From positions 1 through 27,880 of the forward strand of contig DBZL01000064.1 of NCBI GenBank assembly GCA_002311745.1: a DNA stretch of 27,880 nucleotides, in the 5' to 3' direction. The notes beneath the pieces are model-generated. The model made no database searches and was not told where the DNA came from. It saw only the letters and a list, made by a program, of their open reading frames with translations. The translations under genes and the position numbers were made by a program. Numbering within the stretch: the stretch's first letter is position 1; every line of letters starts with the position of its first letter. The stretch comes from Phycisphaerales bacterium UBA1161 (GTDB lineage Bacteria > Planctomycetota > Phycisphaerae > Tepidisphaerales > Tepidisphaeraceae). Positions 1 through 7,900 of this stretch are shown piece after piece.

Positions 1-1554
1 TCCATCAACACCACCGGCAGCTACACCCTGGCGGCCAGTGATGGCAGCTTGATGTCCGGTACCTCCAATGGCTTCATCGTAGCTGCCGCGCCGGCCACTC
101 ATCTGCTTTATCTCCAGCAGCCCACCAACGCCCTCGCCGGAGCGTCGATCAATCCCGCCATCGTGCTGCAGTTGCTAGACCCCTACGGCAACCTCGTCAC
201 CAGCGACAACTCCGAGGTCACTCTCCTGGTCCATAGCGGGCCGGGAGAGCTGGCGGGAACCGTGACCCTCGCGGCGGTCCATGGCGTGGCGACGTTCAGC
301 GATGTGACCGCACAGATCGCCGGCAGCTATACGCTCACCGCCAGCGACGGCGGATTAACCGCGCCGGTTTCTGACAGCTTCAGCATCCGTCCCGCCGCCC
401 CCGCCAAGGTCGTTTTTGTCCAGCCGCCGACCGACGTGACGGCCGGCAACACCCTCAGCTCCACCGTCGTCCTGAACGTGGAAGATCCATTCGGCAACCT
501 GATCACCACGGACAACTCCACGGTGAGCCTGTCCGTGGCCAGCGGTCCCGGCAGTCTCAACGGCACGCTCAGCGTTGCCGCCAGCGGCGGCGTGGCCACC
601 TTCAGTGACCTTTCCCTGCAGACCGCGGGCCTTTACACGCTGCTCGCCTCGGACGCCACGTTGGCTTCGGCCACCTCGGACGTCTTCACCGTAACTCCCG
701 CCGCCGCCGCCAAGCTGGTCTTTGTCCAACAGCCGGCCGACGTTCCCGCGGGCCAGACCCTGGGGCCGGCCATCATCGTCGATATCGAAGATCAATTCGG
801 CAACGTCGTCACCAGCGACAACTCCAACGTGACCATCTCCACCGCCGGGGGTACGGGAACCCTCGCCGGATCGGCCACGACGGTCGCGGCCCAGAACGGC
901 GTGGCCACCTTCAGCGACCTCTCCTTGCTGGACATCGGAACCTACAGCTTGCAAGCCGCCGACGGCGACTTGGCCCCCGCCGCCTCCAACAGCTTCACCG
1001 TCAGCCCCGCCGTGGCTTCGCAAGTGAGCCTCGTCCAGCAGCAGTACACCGCCCCCGCCTATGGCATGGTCTGTCCCTATCTGTGCGTGGCCGTCGAAGA
1101 CCTCTTCGGCAACTCCGTTACCGATGACACCTCCTCCGTCACCGCCTCCATTCTCTGGGGCCCCGCGGACGCACAACTGCTGGGAAAATCCACCGTCCCC
1201 GTCCTCAACGGTTACGCCACCTTCGACAACCTGAGGCCCAGTCGCCCCGGCGACTACCGCTTCGCGTTGACCGACGGCGATCTGACCAAGGCCGTGAGCG
1301 GCACCTTCCACGTCTACAACATCCCCTTGAACTGGCGTTGGTGGTACGGCGACGTGCCTTTTAGCGCCCCGGTGCTGGTTACGTCCGCCCATCCGCCCAT
1401 CGTCACCGGCTCCGCCGCTTCCGCCTCGCCCAAAGCCGCCGCCCCCTTCGTCGCCGCCGGTATTCCATCGCAAGTAGGCTCCGATGCGGTTGCACCAACG
1501 TTGTCCACCCATGCAACGGATGCGCTGGCAACATCCAATGACCTTCTCAAATAG
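1..1554 (+). CDS. Ig-like repeat surface protein, 5'-truncated
   Basis: The reading frame is open from the first base, so the start and N-terminal part lie outside the window; 517 codons remain. The protein is built from tandem units of about 100 residues. Each begins with a segment like KLVFVQQP, continues with a DxFGNxVTxDNS core and a GVATFSDL segment, and closes with YTLxASDG and FTVxPAA. I see the end of one unit, three regular units and a more divergent fifth. A C-terminal tail of about 75 residues follows, rich in Ala, Pro and Ser, with no LPXTG, PEP-CTERM or membrane anchor visible. These are beta-sandwich Ig-like/filamin-like repeats of the kind found in very large secreted or cell-surface proteins of planctomycetes. 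An adhesive or structural role outside the cell is likely but is inferred from architecture only. A tRNA-Asn gene on the opposite strand follows about 90 bases later. Confidence 0.8.
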   Translation, partial: SINTTGSYTLAASDGSLMSGTSNGFIVAAAPATHLLYLQQPTNALAGASINPAIVLQLLDPYGNLVTSDNSEVTLLVHSGPGELAGTVTLAAVHGVATFSDVTAQIAGSYTLTASDGGLTAPVSDSFSIRPAAPAKVVFVQPPTDVTAGNTLSSTVVLNVEDPFGNLITTDNSTVSLSVASGPGSLNGTLSVAASGGVATFSDLSLQTAGLYTLLASDATLASATSDVFTVTPAAAAKLVFVQQPADVPAGQTLGPAIIVDIEDQFGNVVTSDNSNVTISTAGGTGTLAGSATTVAAQNGVATFSDLSLLDIGTYSLQAADGDLAPAASNSFTVSPAVASQVSLVQQQYTAPAYGMVCPYLCVAVEDLFGNSVTDDTSSVTASILWGPADAQLLGKSTVPVLNGYATFDNLRPSRPGDYRFALTDGDLTKAVSGTFHVYNIPLNWRWWYGDVPFSAPVLVTSAHPPIVTGSAASASPKAAAPFVAAGIPSQVGSDAVAPTLSTHATDALATSNDLLK

Positions 1555-1645
1555 CGTGCGCGGGAGGGAGTGAATGTTTTCGACCCCAGCTGGGAATTGT
1601 GTTCAGGGACCCGCCGAATTTTCGAGAATGTAGACCCAGAACAAA

Positions 1646-1717
1646 CTCGGCAGGTAGGACTCGAACCTACAACCAGCCGGTTAACAGCCGGCTGCTCTAC
1701 CATTGAGCTACTGCCGA
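1646..1717 (-). tRNA. tRNA-Asn (anticodon GTT)
   Basis: Read on the minus strand the sequence folds as a complete cloverleaf. The acceptor pairs TCGGCAG with CTGCCGA, the D stem GCTC with GAGC, and the anticodon stem GCCGG with CCGGC. The loop CTGTTAA gives anticodon GTT, and the T arm is GTAGG-TTCGAGT-CCTAC. The discriminator base is G, as expected for tRNA-Asn, and CCA is not encoded. A broken partial copy lies just upstream (1742-1794). Confidence 0.95.
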
Positions 1718-1741
1718 ATATTCCTTTCTCTGCGTCTGCAG

Positions 1742-1794
1742 CCAGCCGGTTAATCCCGACAGGTCGGGACTTTACCCTTGAGCTACTGCCGAAT
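1742..1794 (-). pseudogene. Partial tRNA-Asn copy interrupted by a palindrome
   Basis: This stretch repeats two parts of the neighbouring tRNA-Asn. Bases 1778-1794 are identical to 1703-1719 (acceptor 5' strand and start of the D arm), and 1742-1753 are identical to 1673-1684 (end of the anticodon loop and the following stem). Between them the 5' anticodon stem and loop are replaced by a perfect 7-bp inverted repeat, TCCCGACAGGTCGGGA, at 1754-1769. The T arm and 3' acceptor strand are missing, so no functional tRNA can form. It looks like the remains of a duplicated tRNA gene hit by a small hairpin element. Confidence 0.75.
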
Positions 1795-2050
1795 GCATCT
1801 GTTCTATCGGCAAAGTAATTTGGGAGTCAAGCAAAAGTCCAGGTGGGAATACCGCATTTAAAGCGCGGATTTCGCTTGCCGGCATGGTCGCATCGCGGTC
1901 CAGCGGTGCTGGCGGACCAAGCCGCGCGGGGCAGCGCTGGCCGGCCAAAATCGCGCACCGAAGAATCCCGGCTTTAGCCTTCTTAACTTGTTGGGCGAAA
2001 TTGCATTATCCCTCCCCCGTTCGTGCGTTTCTGCGCTGCGCCGCAGCGGG
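1795..2050. other. Intergenic stretch without a recognised gene
   Basis: This spacer lies between the tRNA-Asn fragment and the SirB1-like gene. I see no convincing coding sequence, RNA or repeat in it. Reading frames here lack ribosome sites and recognisable protein features. The region just downstream holds the candidate sigma-54 promoter. Confidence 0.5.
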
Positions 2051-2066
2051 TGGCACAGAATCTGCA
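2051..2066 (+). promoter_or_regulatory. Candidate sigma-54 promoter
   Basis: TGGCACAGAATCTGCA has the GG and GC doublets exactly 10 bases apart and matches the -24 TGGCAC box fully and the -12 TTGCA box in four of five positions. It lies 56 bases upstream of the SirB1-like start on the same strand, leaving room for a leader of about 45 bases. An activator (bEBP) binding site was not identified. Confidence 0.45.
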
Positions 2067-2121
2067 AGAGGAATTGTGGATTGGTCGATATAGGAACTGG
2101 CCGAGTCGTTCGAGGCTTCCT

Positions 2122-2967
2122 ATGTCGCAGTCCGCCGCCCTGCCGCAGTGTTGTTCGCCGGAAGCATTCAGACTTCTGGCAAGGCAGGTGCAGTCGCTGG
2201 ATTCTCCCGACGCGCTGGTTCAGGGGGCCATCGCCATTGCGATGTCGCAGATGCGGGACGTGGATGCCGCCGCGCTGGACGCTCAGCTCCAAAAATACGC
2301 CGACACCATCCGCAAGCGTGTGCGCGGCCCGCAGACGCAGGCGGTGATCGCGCATCTGCACGACGTGCTATTTGAAGAAGAGGGATTCGCGGGGAACACC
2401 GAGGATTATTACAACACGGCCAACAGTTATCTGCCCGCCGTTCTGGCGACCAAGCGCGGTCTGCCGATCACGCTGAGCCTGATCTACAAGGTTGTCGCCG
2501 AACGGTTGGGCCTTCGGACCTGGGGCGTGGGATTGCCGGGACATTTTCTGGTCGCCCTCGAGGAGCCGCCGCAAACCTTGCTTTTGGTCGATCCATTTGC
2601 CAAGGGGCGCATTCTCACCAGGGAAGAAGCTCATGCGCGCATCCAGGAGCTGTTTGGTCCGGAGGTTCCGTGGACGGAGGACCTGCTTCGGCCCGCGACC
2701 AACCGTCACTGGTTGACGCGAATTCTGCAGAATTTGCTGCACATCTTCGGCACGAACAACCGCTACAGCGACGTCGCCGCGGTGCTGGAAATGGAGATGC
2801 TGCTGTGGCCGAACCAGGACCACTTGCAGCGCGATCTGGCCCTGGTGCTGGCGCGGATCGGTCTGTCGCGGCCGGCCAGCCTGTGGCTGGATGCCTACCT
2901 CCGCAACAACCCCGACGATCCGCAAAAAAGCGACCTCAAGCAGCTCTTGGACGTGCTGTCGAACTGA
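2122..2967 (+). CDS. SirB1-like transglutaminase-fold protein with TPR
   Basis: The 281-residue product has the SirB1 / Transglut_core2 arrangement. A helical N-terminal part is followed by the RGLPITLSLIY segment, then GVGLPGHFLV, then LLVDPFAKGRIL, and a C-terminal helical region of TPR type (from about residue 195) that includes NNRYSDVAAVLEMEMLLWPN. Members are cytoplasmic proteins of unclear biochemical role. The usual transglutaminase Cys position appears to be Ser in LPITLSLIY, so classical cysteine catalysis is doubtful. I chose the ATG at 2122 because GAGG lies six bases upstream and family similarity starts soon after. The frame is open further upstream (to 2023), but that extension has no family-like sequence. 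The gene stands alone on the plus strand behind a candidate sigma-54 promoter. Confidence 0.8.
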   Translation: MSQSAALPQCCSPEAFRLLARQVQSLDSPDALVQGAIAIAMSQMRDVDAAALDAQLQKYADTIRKRVRGPQTQAVIAHLHDVLFEEEGFAGNTEDYYNTANSYLPAVLATKRGLPITLSLIYKVVAERLGLRTWGVGLPGHFLVALEEPPQTLLLVDPFAKGRILTREEAHARIQELFGPEVPWTEDLLRPATNRHWLTRILQNLLHIFGTNNRYSDVAAVLEMEMLLWPNQDHLQRDLALVLARIGLSRPASLWLDAYLRNNPDDPQKSDLKQLLDVLSN

Positions 2968-2991
2968 TCCCTCGGGGCATCCCCTCGCATT

Positions 2992-3180
2992 TCATCGCTG
3001 GATCGATGTAGCGCCGCCGATTCCGCTGGTTTGCTGCGCTCTGCAATCGATCAGCTCCACCGCCCCCGCCGCCGCCAGCGCATAAATGGCGTACGCCAGG
3101 GCGCGCTTCCACCTCGGCCATGCACGGACCGGACGATCCGGAGGCGCTTCAACCGAGTCATGATGATTATGGCGCGACAT
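2992..3180 (-). CDS. Small hypothetical protein with one membrane segment
   Basis: This 62-residue frame begins MSRHNHHDSVEAPPDR, passes through a basic stretch (RAWPRWKRA) and then one hydrophobic helix (LAYAIYALAAAGAVELI). Its ATG lies inside the last codons of the upstream secreted hydrolase, an overlap of 14 bases that would allow translational coupling. No good Shine-Dalgarno sequence is visible and I recognise no family. It could be a real small membrane protein or a chance frame; the overlap and the Lys/Arg-flanked helix are the only positive evidence. Confidence 0.35.
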   Translation of the reverse strand: MSRHNHHDSVEAPPDRPVRAWPRWKRALAYAIYALAAAGAVELIDCRAQQTSGIGGATSIQR

Positions 3181-4003
3181 GATCGTTCGTCGGCTCGTCG
3201 GGCCGCGTGGCGGGGTCGGCGACGGCCTCCCGCAGCAGCGGCGCCAGGATCACCGCGGAAAAACGGCGCGACGTTGTGCCTAGATGATCGCCCCAATTCC
3301 CCAGCTTTGCCCACTGCACATCATAGGACCGTTGAACGAGCCTTTTGTAAAGCTCGGGATCGCCGCGTGGCGGCCGCACGAATCCGCCGTAGCCGGCCGC
3401 TTCGCACATGACCCCGTCGATCGTTCCGAACATTTGGGTCCCCGTGCATAGAACCAGGCCGTCGTACCGGCTGGTGAAGGCGTAGGCGCGGCCGCGCACG
3501 TGACGCAGCGCCGCGGAAAGATCGTACTGCGGCGACAGGGCCGGCGCCAGCAGCAGGACCGTGTCCACCATGACGTGGTCGGGGAGTTTTTCCAGCGCCC
3601 AGACCGCCACGCCGCAGCCGCCGCTGTGGGCCGTCAAATAGATGGGCGATGCCGGATCCGCCCGCGTGTGGGCGACGATCATGTTGGCGATTTTTTGCGC
3701 TTCGGCGTGATTGCGGTCCCAGGCGCACAGGGCGTGGAAGCCTGGATCATTATCGGTCCAGTCGTAAACCACGATCGCCGCCGCCACGCCGCCGTTTGCC
3801 AATCCCGCCAGCAAGCGCTGATCGCAATGGCGATAACCCGCGATACCGGGAAGATGGATCAGAAGCGGACCCTCGGCCGGCGCCGCCGCGGGCGCCGCCG
3901 GCATTACCTCAGCCAGGCGAGTTGTCGCCTCCGCCGCCGCCACGGCAGCGAACACCCCCACCATCGACAACGTGACCCCGAGCCAAATTCGACAACACAC
4001 CAT
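3167..4003 (-). CDS. Secreted alpha/beta hydrolase
   Basis: The 278-residue product starts with a hydrophobic signal sequence (IWLGVTLSMVGVFAAVAAAEA) and an Ala/Pro-rich linker, so it is probably exported. The mature part shows an alpha/beta hydrolase pattern: an early strand and turn (LLIHLPGIAG), the nucleophile elbow AHSGG, a possible acid in SRYDGLV and a possible catalytic His in GNWGDHLG. The substrate is unknown; esterase or lipase-like chemistry is likely from the fold. Start: the ATG at 4003 has GAGGA at good spacing and begins directly with the signal peptide, while an upstream in-frame start at 4066 would bury it. A promoter-like pair lies 53 bases further upstream. A small ORF overlaps its 3' end. 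Confidence 0.7.
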   Translation of the reverse strand: MVCCRIWLGVTLSMVGVFAAVAAAEATTRLAEVMPAAPAAAPAEGPLLIHLPGIAGYRHCDQRLLAGLANGGVAAAIVVYDWTDNDPGFHALCAWDRNHAEAQKIANMIVAHTRADPASPIYLTAHSGGCGVAVWALEKLPDHVMVDTVLLLAPALSPQYDLSAALRHVRGRAYAFTSRYDGLVLCTGTQMFGTIDGVMCEAAGYGGFVRPPRGDPELYKRLVQRSYDVQWAKLGNWGDHLGTTSRRFSAVILAPLLREAVADPATRPDEPTNDHVAP

Positions 4004-4055
4004 GTGCCATCCTCGAACGCCAAAGGCGCCGCAACGCCACCGCGCGGGTTTATCG

Positions 4056-4085
4056 GTTATACGCATGCTTGAGAGAATCGATCAA
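4056..4085 (-). promoter_or_regulatory. Candidate sigma-70 type promoter for the secreted hydrolase
   Basis: On the minus strand TTGATC and TATAAC are separated by 18 bases and point towards the hydrolase start at 4003. The matches to TTGACA/TATAAT are good but not perfect, and no experimental start is known. Confidence 0.4.
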
Positions 4086-4153
4086 GCCAGGAATTCAAAA
4101 CGCATCTCCGAAGCCGCGCGTTTGAAACCGCCGCCCACCTCCGCCGGCGATTC

Positions 4154-5158
4154 TCAGGGCTTCATGCTCGAGCTATGACCGGGGAAAACATTGGCCGACG
4201 GATCCAGATAGTGTTTGGCGTAATTGACCGCGACGCACGCCTCCCCAAAGCCGGTGGCGATCAGTTTGAGCTTGCCCGGAAACGTCGCGATGTCTCCCGC
4301 GGCAAAAATCCCCCGCCGGCTCGTGCCCATCGTGAAATCCACCTTGATCGCCCCGCCCTCGGCCTCCAACCCCCACTCCTTGATCGGTCCCAGCGAATTG
4401 TGAAAACCGATGTTGACCAGAAGCGCATCGATCTCGAGCGTCTGCTCCTGGTTGGTGTGGTTGTCAAAGATGACCGCTCGCTCGACCTTGCCGGTTCCCT
4501 CGATTCGCCGCAGCTCGCAAGGCGTCAGGATGCGCGTCGGACCGCGACGCATCTGCTCTACGCTCTGCTCGTGAGCGCGGAATTGATCGCGCCGGTGAAT
4601 CAGCGTGAGGCTGGCCGCCGTCGAGCCCAGGGCGTTGGCCCAATCCACCGCGCTGTCGCCCCCGCCCACGATCAACACCCGCTTGCCTTTGAATGCCCCA
4701 AGGTCCTTGACGAAATAGTGAAGCCCCTTGTCCAGATAGCCCGGCGCTTCCTTCAGCGGCAGCATCTTGGGCTCAAACGCGCCGACACCGGCGGCAATCA
4801 GCACCGAGCGCGCCGCGTGGACGGTTGACTGCGTATGTAGACGAAAGACTTCCGAAGCATCCTGCTCCAACCGCAGCACCCTTTCGCCCAGGCATACGCA
4901 GGGATGATATTGGTTAGCCTGGTCGATGAGCTGATTGACCAGGTACTTGCCAAGAACTTTGGGGAAGCCGCCGACATCGTAGATATATTTTTCCGGGTAG
5001 AGGACCGCCACCTGACCGCCCAAAACGTCCAAGGAATCGATGATCTTGACCGACATGCCGCGCAAGCCGGCGTAGAATGCGGCGAACAGCCCCGTCGGCC
5101 CCCCACCGATGATGGCTAGGTCCACCATTTTTTGATGATCGTTTTTATCGTTCGACAT
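4154..5158 (-). CDS. Ferredoxin--NADP reductase, thioredoxin-reductase-like type
   Basis: The 334-residue flavoprotein has two dinucleotide-binding folds. The first is the FAD motif IIGGGPTGLFAA near the N terminus, and the second is the NADPH motif VLIVGGGDSAVDWA near the middle, followed by HRRDQFRAHE. A C-terminal GIFAAGDIATFPGK segment closes the FAD site. The thioredoxin-reductase CxxC pair is absent, which together with the IYDVGGFP segment fits the TrxR-like ferredoxin/flavodoxin--NADP+ reductases (EC 1.18.1.2). It would exchange electrons between NADPH and ferredoxin in the cytoplasm. The ATG at 5158 precedes MSNDKNDHQ; frames further upstream add a non-conserved extension, and the Shine-Dalgarno is weak. 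It lies downstream of parB with a parS-like site in the gap, so it could share the parB transcript. Confidence 0.85.
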   Translation of the reverse strand: MSNDKNDHQKMVDLAIIGGGPTGLFAAFYAGLRGMSVKIIDSLDVLGGQVAVLYPEKYIYDVGGFPKVLGKYLVNQLIDQANQYHPCVCLGERVLRLEQDASEVFRLHTQSTVHAARSVLIAAGVGAFEPKMLPLKEAPGYLDKGLHYFVKDLGAFKGKRVLIVGGGDSAVDWANALGSTAASLTLIHRRDQFRAHEQSVEQMRRGPTRILTPCELRRIEGTGKVERAVIFDNHTNQEQTLEIDALLVNIGFHNSLGPIKEWGLEAEGGAIKVDFTMGTSRRGIFAAGDIATFPGKLKLIATGFGEACVAVNYAKHYLDPSANVFPGHSSSMKP

Positions 5159-5251
5159 CGCCGTGCATTGTAAAAAGTCATGCCGGGACGGCAGCAACAT
5201 GCCCGGCGACACCGTAACTATCTAATATCTATAAAACATTTATCTTATGAC

Positions 5252-5267
5252 CGTTCCACGTGGAACA
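5252..5267. promoter_or_regulatory. parS: parS-like centromere site, downstream of parB
   Basis: CGTTCCACGTGGAACA contains the perfect 14-bp palindrome GTTCCACGTGGAAC and differs from a fully symmetric 16-mer at the first base only. It closely resembles the chromosomal ParB-binding consensus TGTTTCACGTGAAACA, with the frequent C/G variant at the inner positions. It lies about 80 bases beyond the parB stop codon. Confidence 0.85.
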
Positions 5268-5345
5268 GCGGCTCGAACCTGTTGCCTCTGAGATCGGCGT
5301 TTACGATTACCACGTCGGCGCCACGCACCCGTCCTCCCGATGCTT

Positions 5346-6275
5346 CTATTCCGCTCTCACTCCCAGTTTCTGCAGCAGCTCATCAAACTGATCCAAGGAC
5401 GTGTAATGCAAGATGAGCCGCCCTTTGCCTTTGGATCCCGAGCGCACCTGCACGCGCATGCCAAGCTGTCGACTCAACGATTTTTCCAAGTCCAACAGAT
5501 GCGCCGTGGCACCGGTCGCGCGCCGAGCGGATGGCACCGGTGGCTTGGACTCCAGCAGCCGTTCCAGGTTCCGTACCGACAGGCTTTGCGAGACCACCAT
5601 ATCCGCCAGGCGCTGTTGTTCAAGGATGTCAGCCACGCCCGCCAGAAGCTTTGCGTGGCCGACGCTCAGTTGTCCATCGCGCACCTTGGCTCGCACGGGC
5701 TCGGCTAAGTCCAGAAGACGCAAATAGTTGGCGATGCTGCTGCGATCTTCACCCATTCGCCCGGCCAACTCCGCCTGGGTCAGCCCCAATTGTTCCATCA
5801 GCACCCGATAGCCCTGGGCCCGGTCGATGGGATTCAGGTCCTCGCGCTGGATGTTCTCGACCAGGGCGATCTGCGCCTGGGTCATACCATCGACCTCACG
5901 AACGATGGCTGGCACATGGGTCAACCCAGCGAGCTTGGCCGCGCGCCATCGGCGCTCGCCGGTGATCAGCTCGTATCCATCGCCATGGCGGCGAACGATC
6001 AGCGGGTGAATCATGCCGGACGATTTGAGACTGCCCGCCAGCTCGGCAATCGCCGCTTCGCCCATGTTTTTCCGAGGCTGATGGGGATTGGGGCTGATCG
6101 CGTCAACGGCAATCTGCAATGGCTGGCCATCGCCTGTGGGCTGGGCGATTCCCTCTTGGGCCACCTGGGCAACCCCGGGCGGGCTAAGCTCCTGCTCCAC
6201 GGGCAGGGCGGACATGGAGATTAAACTGCTAAGTCCGCGGCCTAAACGGGGCTTCGATTTATGCGATTGAGGCAT
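5346..6275 (-). CDS. parB: Chromosome partitioning protein ParB (CTPase/DNA-binding)
   Basis: The 309-residue protein starts with the conserved RLGRGLSSLI leader motif, which in other ParB proteins contacts ParA. It continues with the ParB/Srx nucleotide-binding domain (ISPNPHQPRK, HPLIVRRHGDGYELITGERRWRAAK, including the GERRWRA box that binds CTP). The NxxREDLNPID segment and a helix-turn-helix (LGLTQAELAGRMGEDRSSIANYLRLLDL) that reads parS follow. The C-terminal dimerisation region is present. I chose the ATG at 6275 because AGGAG sits eight bases upstream; an upstream frame would run through the second parS site. Two parS-like palindromes flank the gene. No parA (soj) gene is adjacent on either side, which is unusual, and partner ParA is presumably encoded elsewhere. 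Confidence 0.95.
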   Translation of the reverse strand: MPQSHKSKPRLGRGLSSLISMSALPVEQELSPPGVAQVAQEGIAQPTGDGQPLQIAVDAISPNPHQPRKNMGEAAIAELAGSLKSSGMIHPLIVRRHGDGYELITGERRWRAAKLAGLTHVPAIVREVDGMTQAQIALVENIQREDLNPIDRAQGYRVLMEQLGLTQAELAGRMGEDRSSIANYLRLLDLAEPVRAKVRDGQLSVGHAKLLAGVADILEQQRLADMVVSQSLSVRNLERLLESKPPVPSARRATGATAHLLDLEKSLSRQLGMRVQVRSGSKGKGRLILHYTSLDQFDELLQKLGVRAE

Positions 6276-6312
6276 GACAAGGACTCCTTTCCTTGACTCT
6301 GCAAGGGCGTGA

Positions 6313-6328
6313 TGTTCCACGTGGAACT
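6313..6328. promoter_or_regulatory. parS: parS-like centromere site, upstream of parB
   Basis: TGTTCCACGTGGAACT carries the same 14-bp palindrome as the site at 5252-5267 and lies 38 bases upstream of the chosen parB start. ParB bound here could also affect parB transcription, but that is inference. Confidence 0.85.
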
Positions 6329-6612
6329 TCGCGGCGGGGAGATTACCATTGGCGCGCCGGCAACGCAACAACCCGGAACTATGCGTTTGGCAAACCCCCG
6401 ATCATCCAGTAGCAAAGCACAACAACCGCCAAGCCATCAGCCCGCCAAGGACCGCATTGCCGAAAAACCGCGATACGCGACCCTCCCCAGTGCCATGAAT
6501 CCAATTTCGACCTGGCGAAATGCCGTCTGTTTTTCACAATATGTTTTATATTTATTAATCCTCGTCCACCGCGAGCCAAGGAGCCCAATCTGGAACGCCC
6601 ACGCACGCCCGA
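6329..6612. other. Intergenic region between parB and nuoD
   Basis: No credible gene is visible. The part near 6530-6560 is strikingly AT-rich compared with its surroundings and might belong to a promoter or a region of easy melting, but I could not find a well-spaced -35/-10 pair there. The parB and nuoD transcription units diverge from this region. Confidence 0.5.
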
Positions 6613-6618
6613 TATAAT
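6613..6618 (+). promoter_or_regulatory. Perfect -10 element immediately before nuoD
   Basis: A perfect TATAAT lies nine bases before the nuoD ATG. The bases where a -35 box should be (CTGGAA) match poorly. Transcription from it would begin about three bases before the start codon and give an essentially leaderless mRNA. Confidence 0.45.
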
Positions 6619-6627
6619 CCGCCGCCT

Positions 6628-7899
6628 ATGCCGTTCACCCTCAGTCCCGCCACAAACGACCCGATGACCCCCGAGGCGGGCGTCGACGCGCAGAATCGCT
6701 GGACCCTGAACTTCGGCCCGCAGCATCCGGCCACGCATACCACCCTCCGCCTCGTGCTCGAACTAGACGGCGAACGCATCCTGCGAGCCACCCCGCACAT
6801 CGGATACCTGCACAGCGGTTTTGAGAAACTGGGCGAGCACCTCAACTACAACCAGTACGTCACCATCGTGGATCGCATGGATTACTCGGCTCCGATCTAC
6901 AACGAGCTGGCCTGGCACCTGGCGGTGGAAAAGCTCATGGGCATCGAGTTGACGTCGCGGTGCAAGGCGCTGCGGACGATCGCCGGCGAGCTGGGGCGCA
7001 TCCAGTCACACCTGCTGTGCGTCGGCGCAGCCGGGTTGGATTTGGGCGCCTTCACCGCTTTCCTTTACGGCTTCAACGAGCGCGAGGTGATTTACGACAT
7101 CGTCGAGTTCATGTCCGGCCAGCGTTTCCACACGAGTTGGACGCGGGTGGGGGGCTTGAACATGGATCTGCCCGATGAGGGCGTGTTCAAGCGCATGGTG
7201 AAGAAGTTCATCAACGACGACATGCCCAAAGCCATTGCCGATCTGGAATCGCTCTTGAACAAGAACCGCATTTTCGTGGATCGCACCAAGGGCGTGGGGG
7301 CGATCAGCCGCGAGGAAGCGATTGCCTGGAGCATGTCCGGCCCGATGGCCCGCGCCAGCGGCGTGCGCCGCGACATCCGCAAGGACGAGCCGTACCTCTG
7401 CTTCGCCGACAACTGGGACGGGCAGGGGGCCCCGGCCGTGGACTTCAAAGTCCCCGTGATGACCACCGGCGACGCATACGCCCGCTACCTGGTTCGGCTG
7501 GAGGAGATGAGACAGAGCCTGGCGATCATCCGCCAGCTCATCGACAACATTCCCGCCGGCCCGGTCAACGTCAGCCCCGAAGGCAAGGAAGTTCTTCCCC
7601 CCAAGGATCAGGTCTACAGCAGCATCGAAGGGTTGATTCAGCATTTCGAATTGATCATGACCAACCGCGGCTTCGAAGCGCCCAAGGGCGAAGCGTACGG
7701 CTGCATCGAAAGCGCCAGCGGTGAGCTGGGCTACTACATCGTTTCCGCCGGCCAGGCCGTTCCCTGGCGCGTGCGCACGCGCCCGCCGTGCTTCATCAAC
7801 TACCAGGCGTTTCCCAAGCTCATCGAGGGGCACATGGTTTCGGATGTCGTGGCCGTCCTGGGCAGCATCAACATCATCGCCGCAGAACTGGACCGATAA
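6628..7899 (+). CDS. nuoD: NADH-quinone oxidoreductase subunit D
   Basis: The 423-residue protein is a full-length NuoD, the 49-kDa subunit of respiratory complex I, part of the peripheral arm that forms the quinone-binding cavity with NuoB. Diagnostic segments are FGPQHPATHTTLRL (about residues 30-43), HIGYLHSGFEKLGE, NYNQYVTIVDRMDY, TRVGGLNMDLP, the SMSGPMARASGVRRDIR segment and the C-terminal RVRTRPPCFINYQAFP and GSINIIAAELDR. The ATG at 6628 has no Shine-Dalgarno sequence but follows a TATAAT by nine bases. An alternative ATG at 6664 would drop 12 non-conserved residues. It is the first gene of a plus-strand operon; nuoA, nuoB and nuoC are not upstream of it, so the complex I genes of this organism are split. 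Confidence 0.97.
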   Translation: MPFTLSPATNDPMTPEAGVDAQNRWTLNFGPQHPATHTTLRLVLELDGERILRATPHIGYLHSGFEKLGEHLNYNQYVTIVDRMDYSAPIYNELAWHLAVEKLMGIELTSRCKALRTIAGELGRIQSHLLCVGAAGLDLGAFTAFLYGFNEREVIYDIVEFMSGQRFHTSWTRVGGLNMDLPDEGVFKRMVKKFINDDMPKAIADLESLLNKNRIFVDRTKGVGAISREEAIAWSMSGPMARASGVRRDIRKDEPYLCFADNWDGQGAPAVDFKVPVMTTGDAYARYLVRLEEMRQSLAIIRQLIDNIPAGPVNVSPEGKEVLPPKDQVYSSIEGLIQHFELIMTNRGFEAPKGEAYGCIESASGELGYYIVSAGQAVPWRVRTRPPCFINYQAFPKLIEGHMVSDVVAVLGSINIIAAELDR

Positions 7900-7900
7900 C

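Noticed and set aside
355..1512. Long minus-strand frame opposite the Ig-like repeat gene
   Set aside because: Gly/Arg-rich low-complexity product mirrors the codon bias of the plus-strand repeat protein; no family-like sequence or ribosome site.
6530..6560. AT-rich patch upstream of nuoD as a replication origin or DnaA-box cluster
   Set aside because: No TTATCCACA-like boxes were seen nearby; proximity to parB/parS alone is insufficient.
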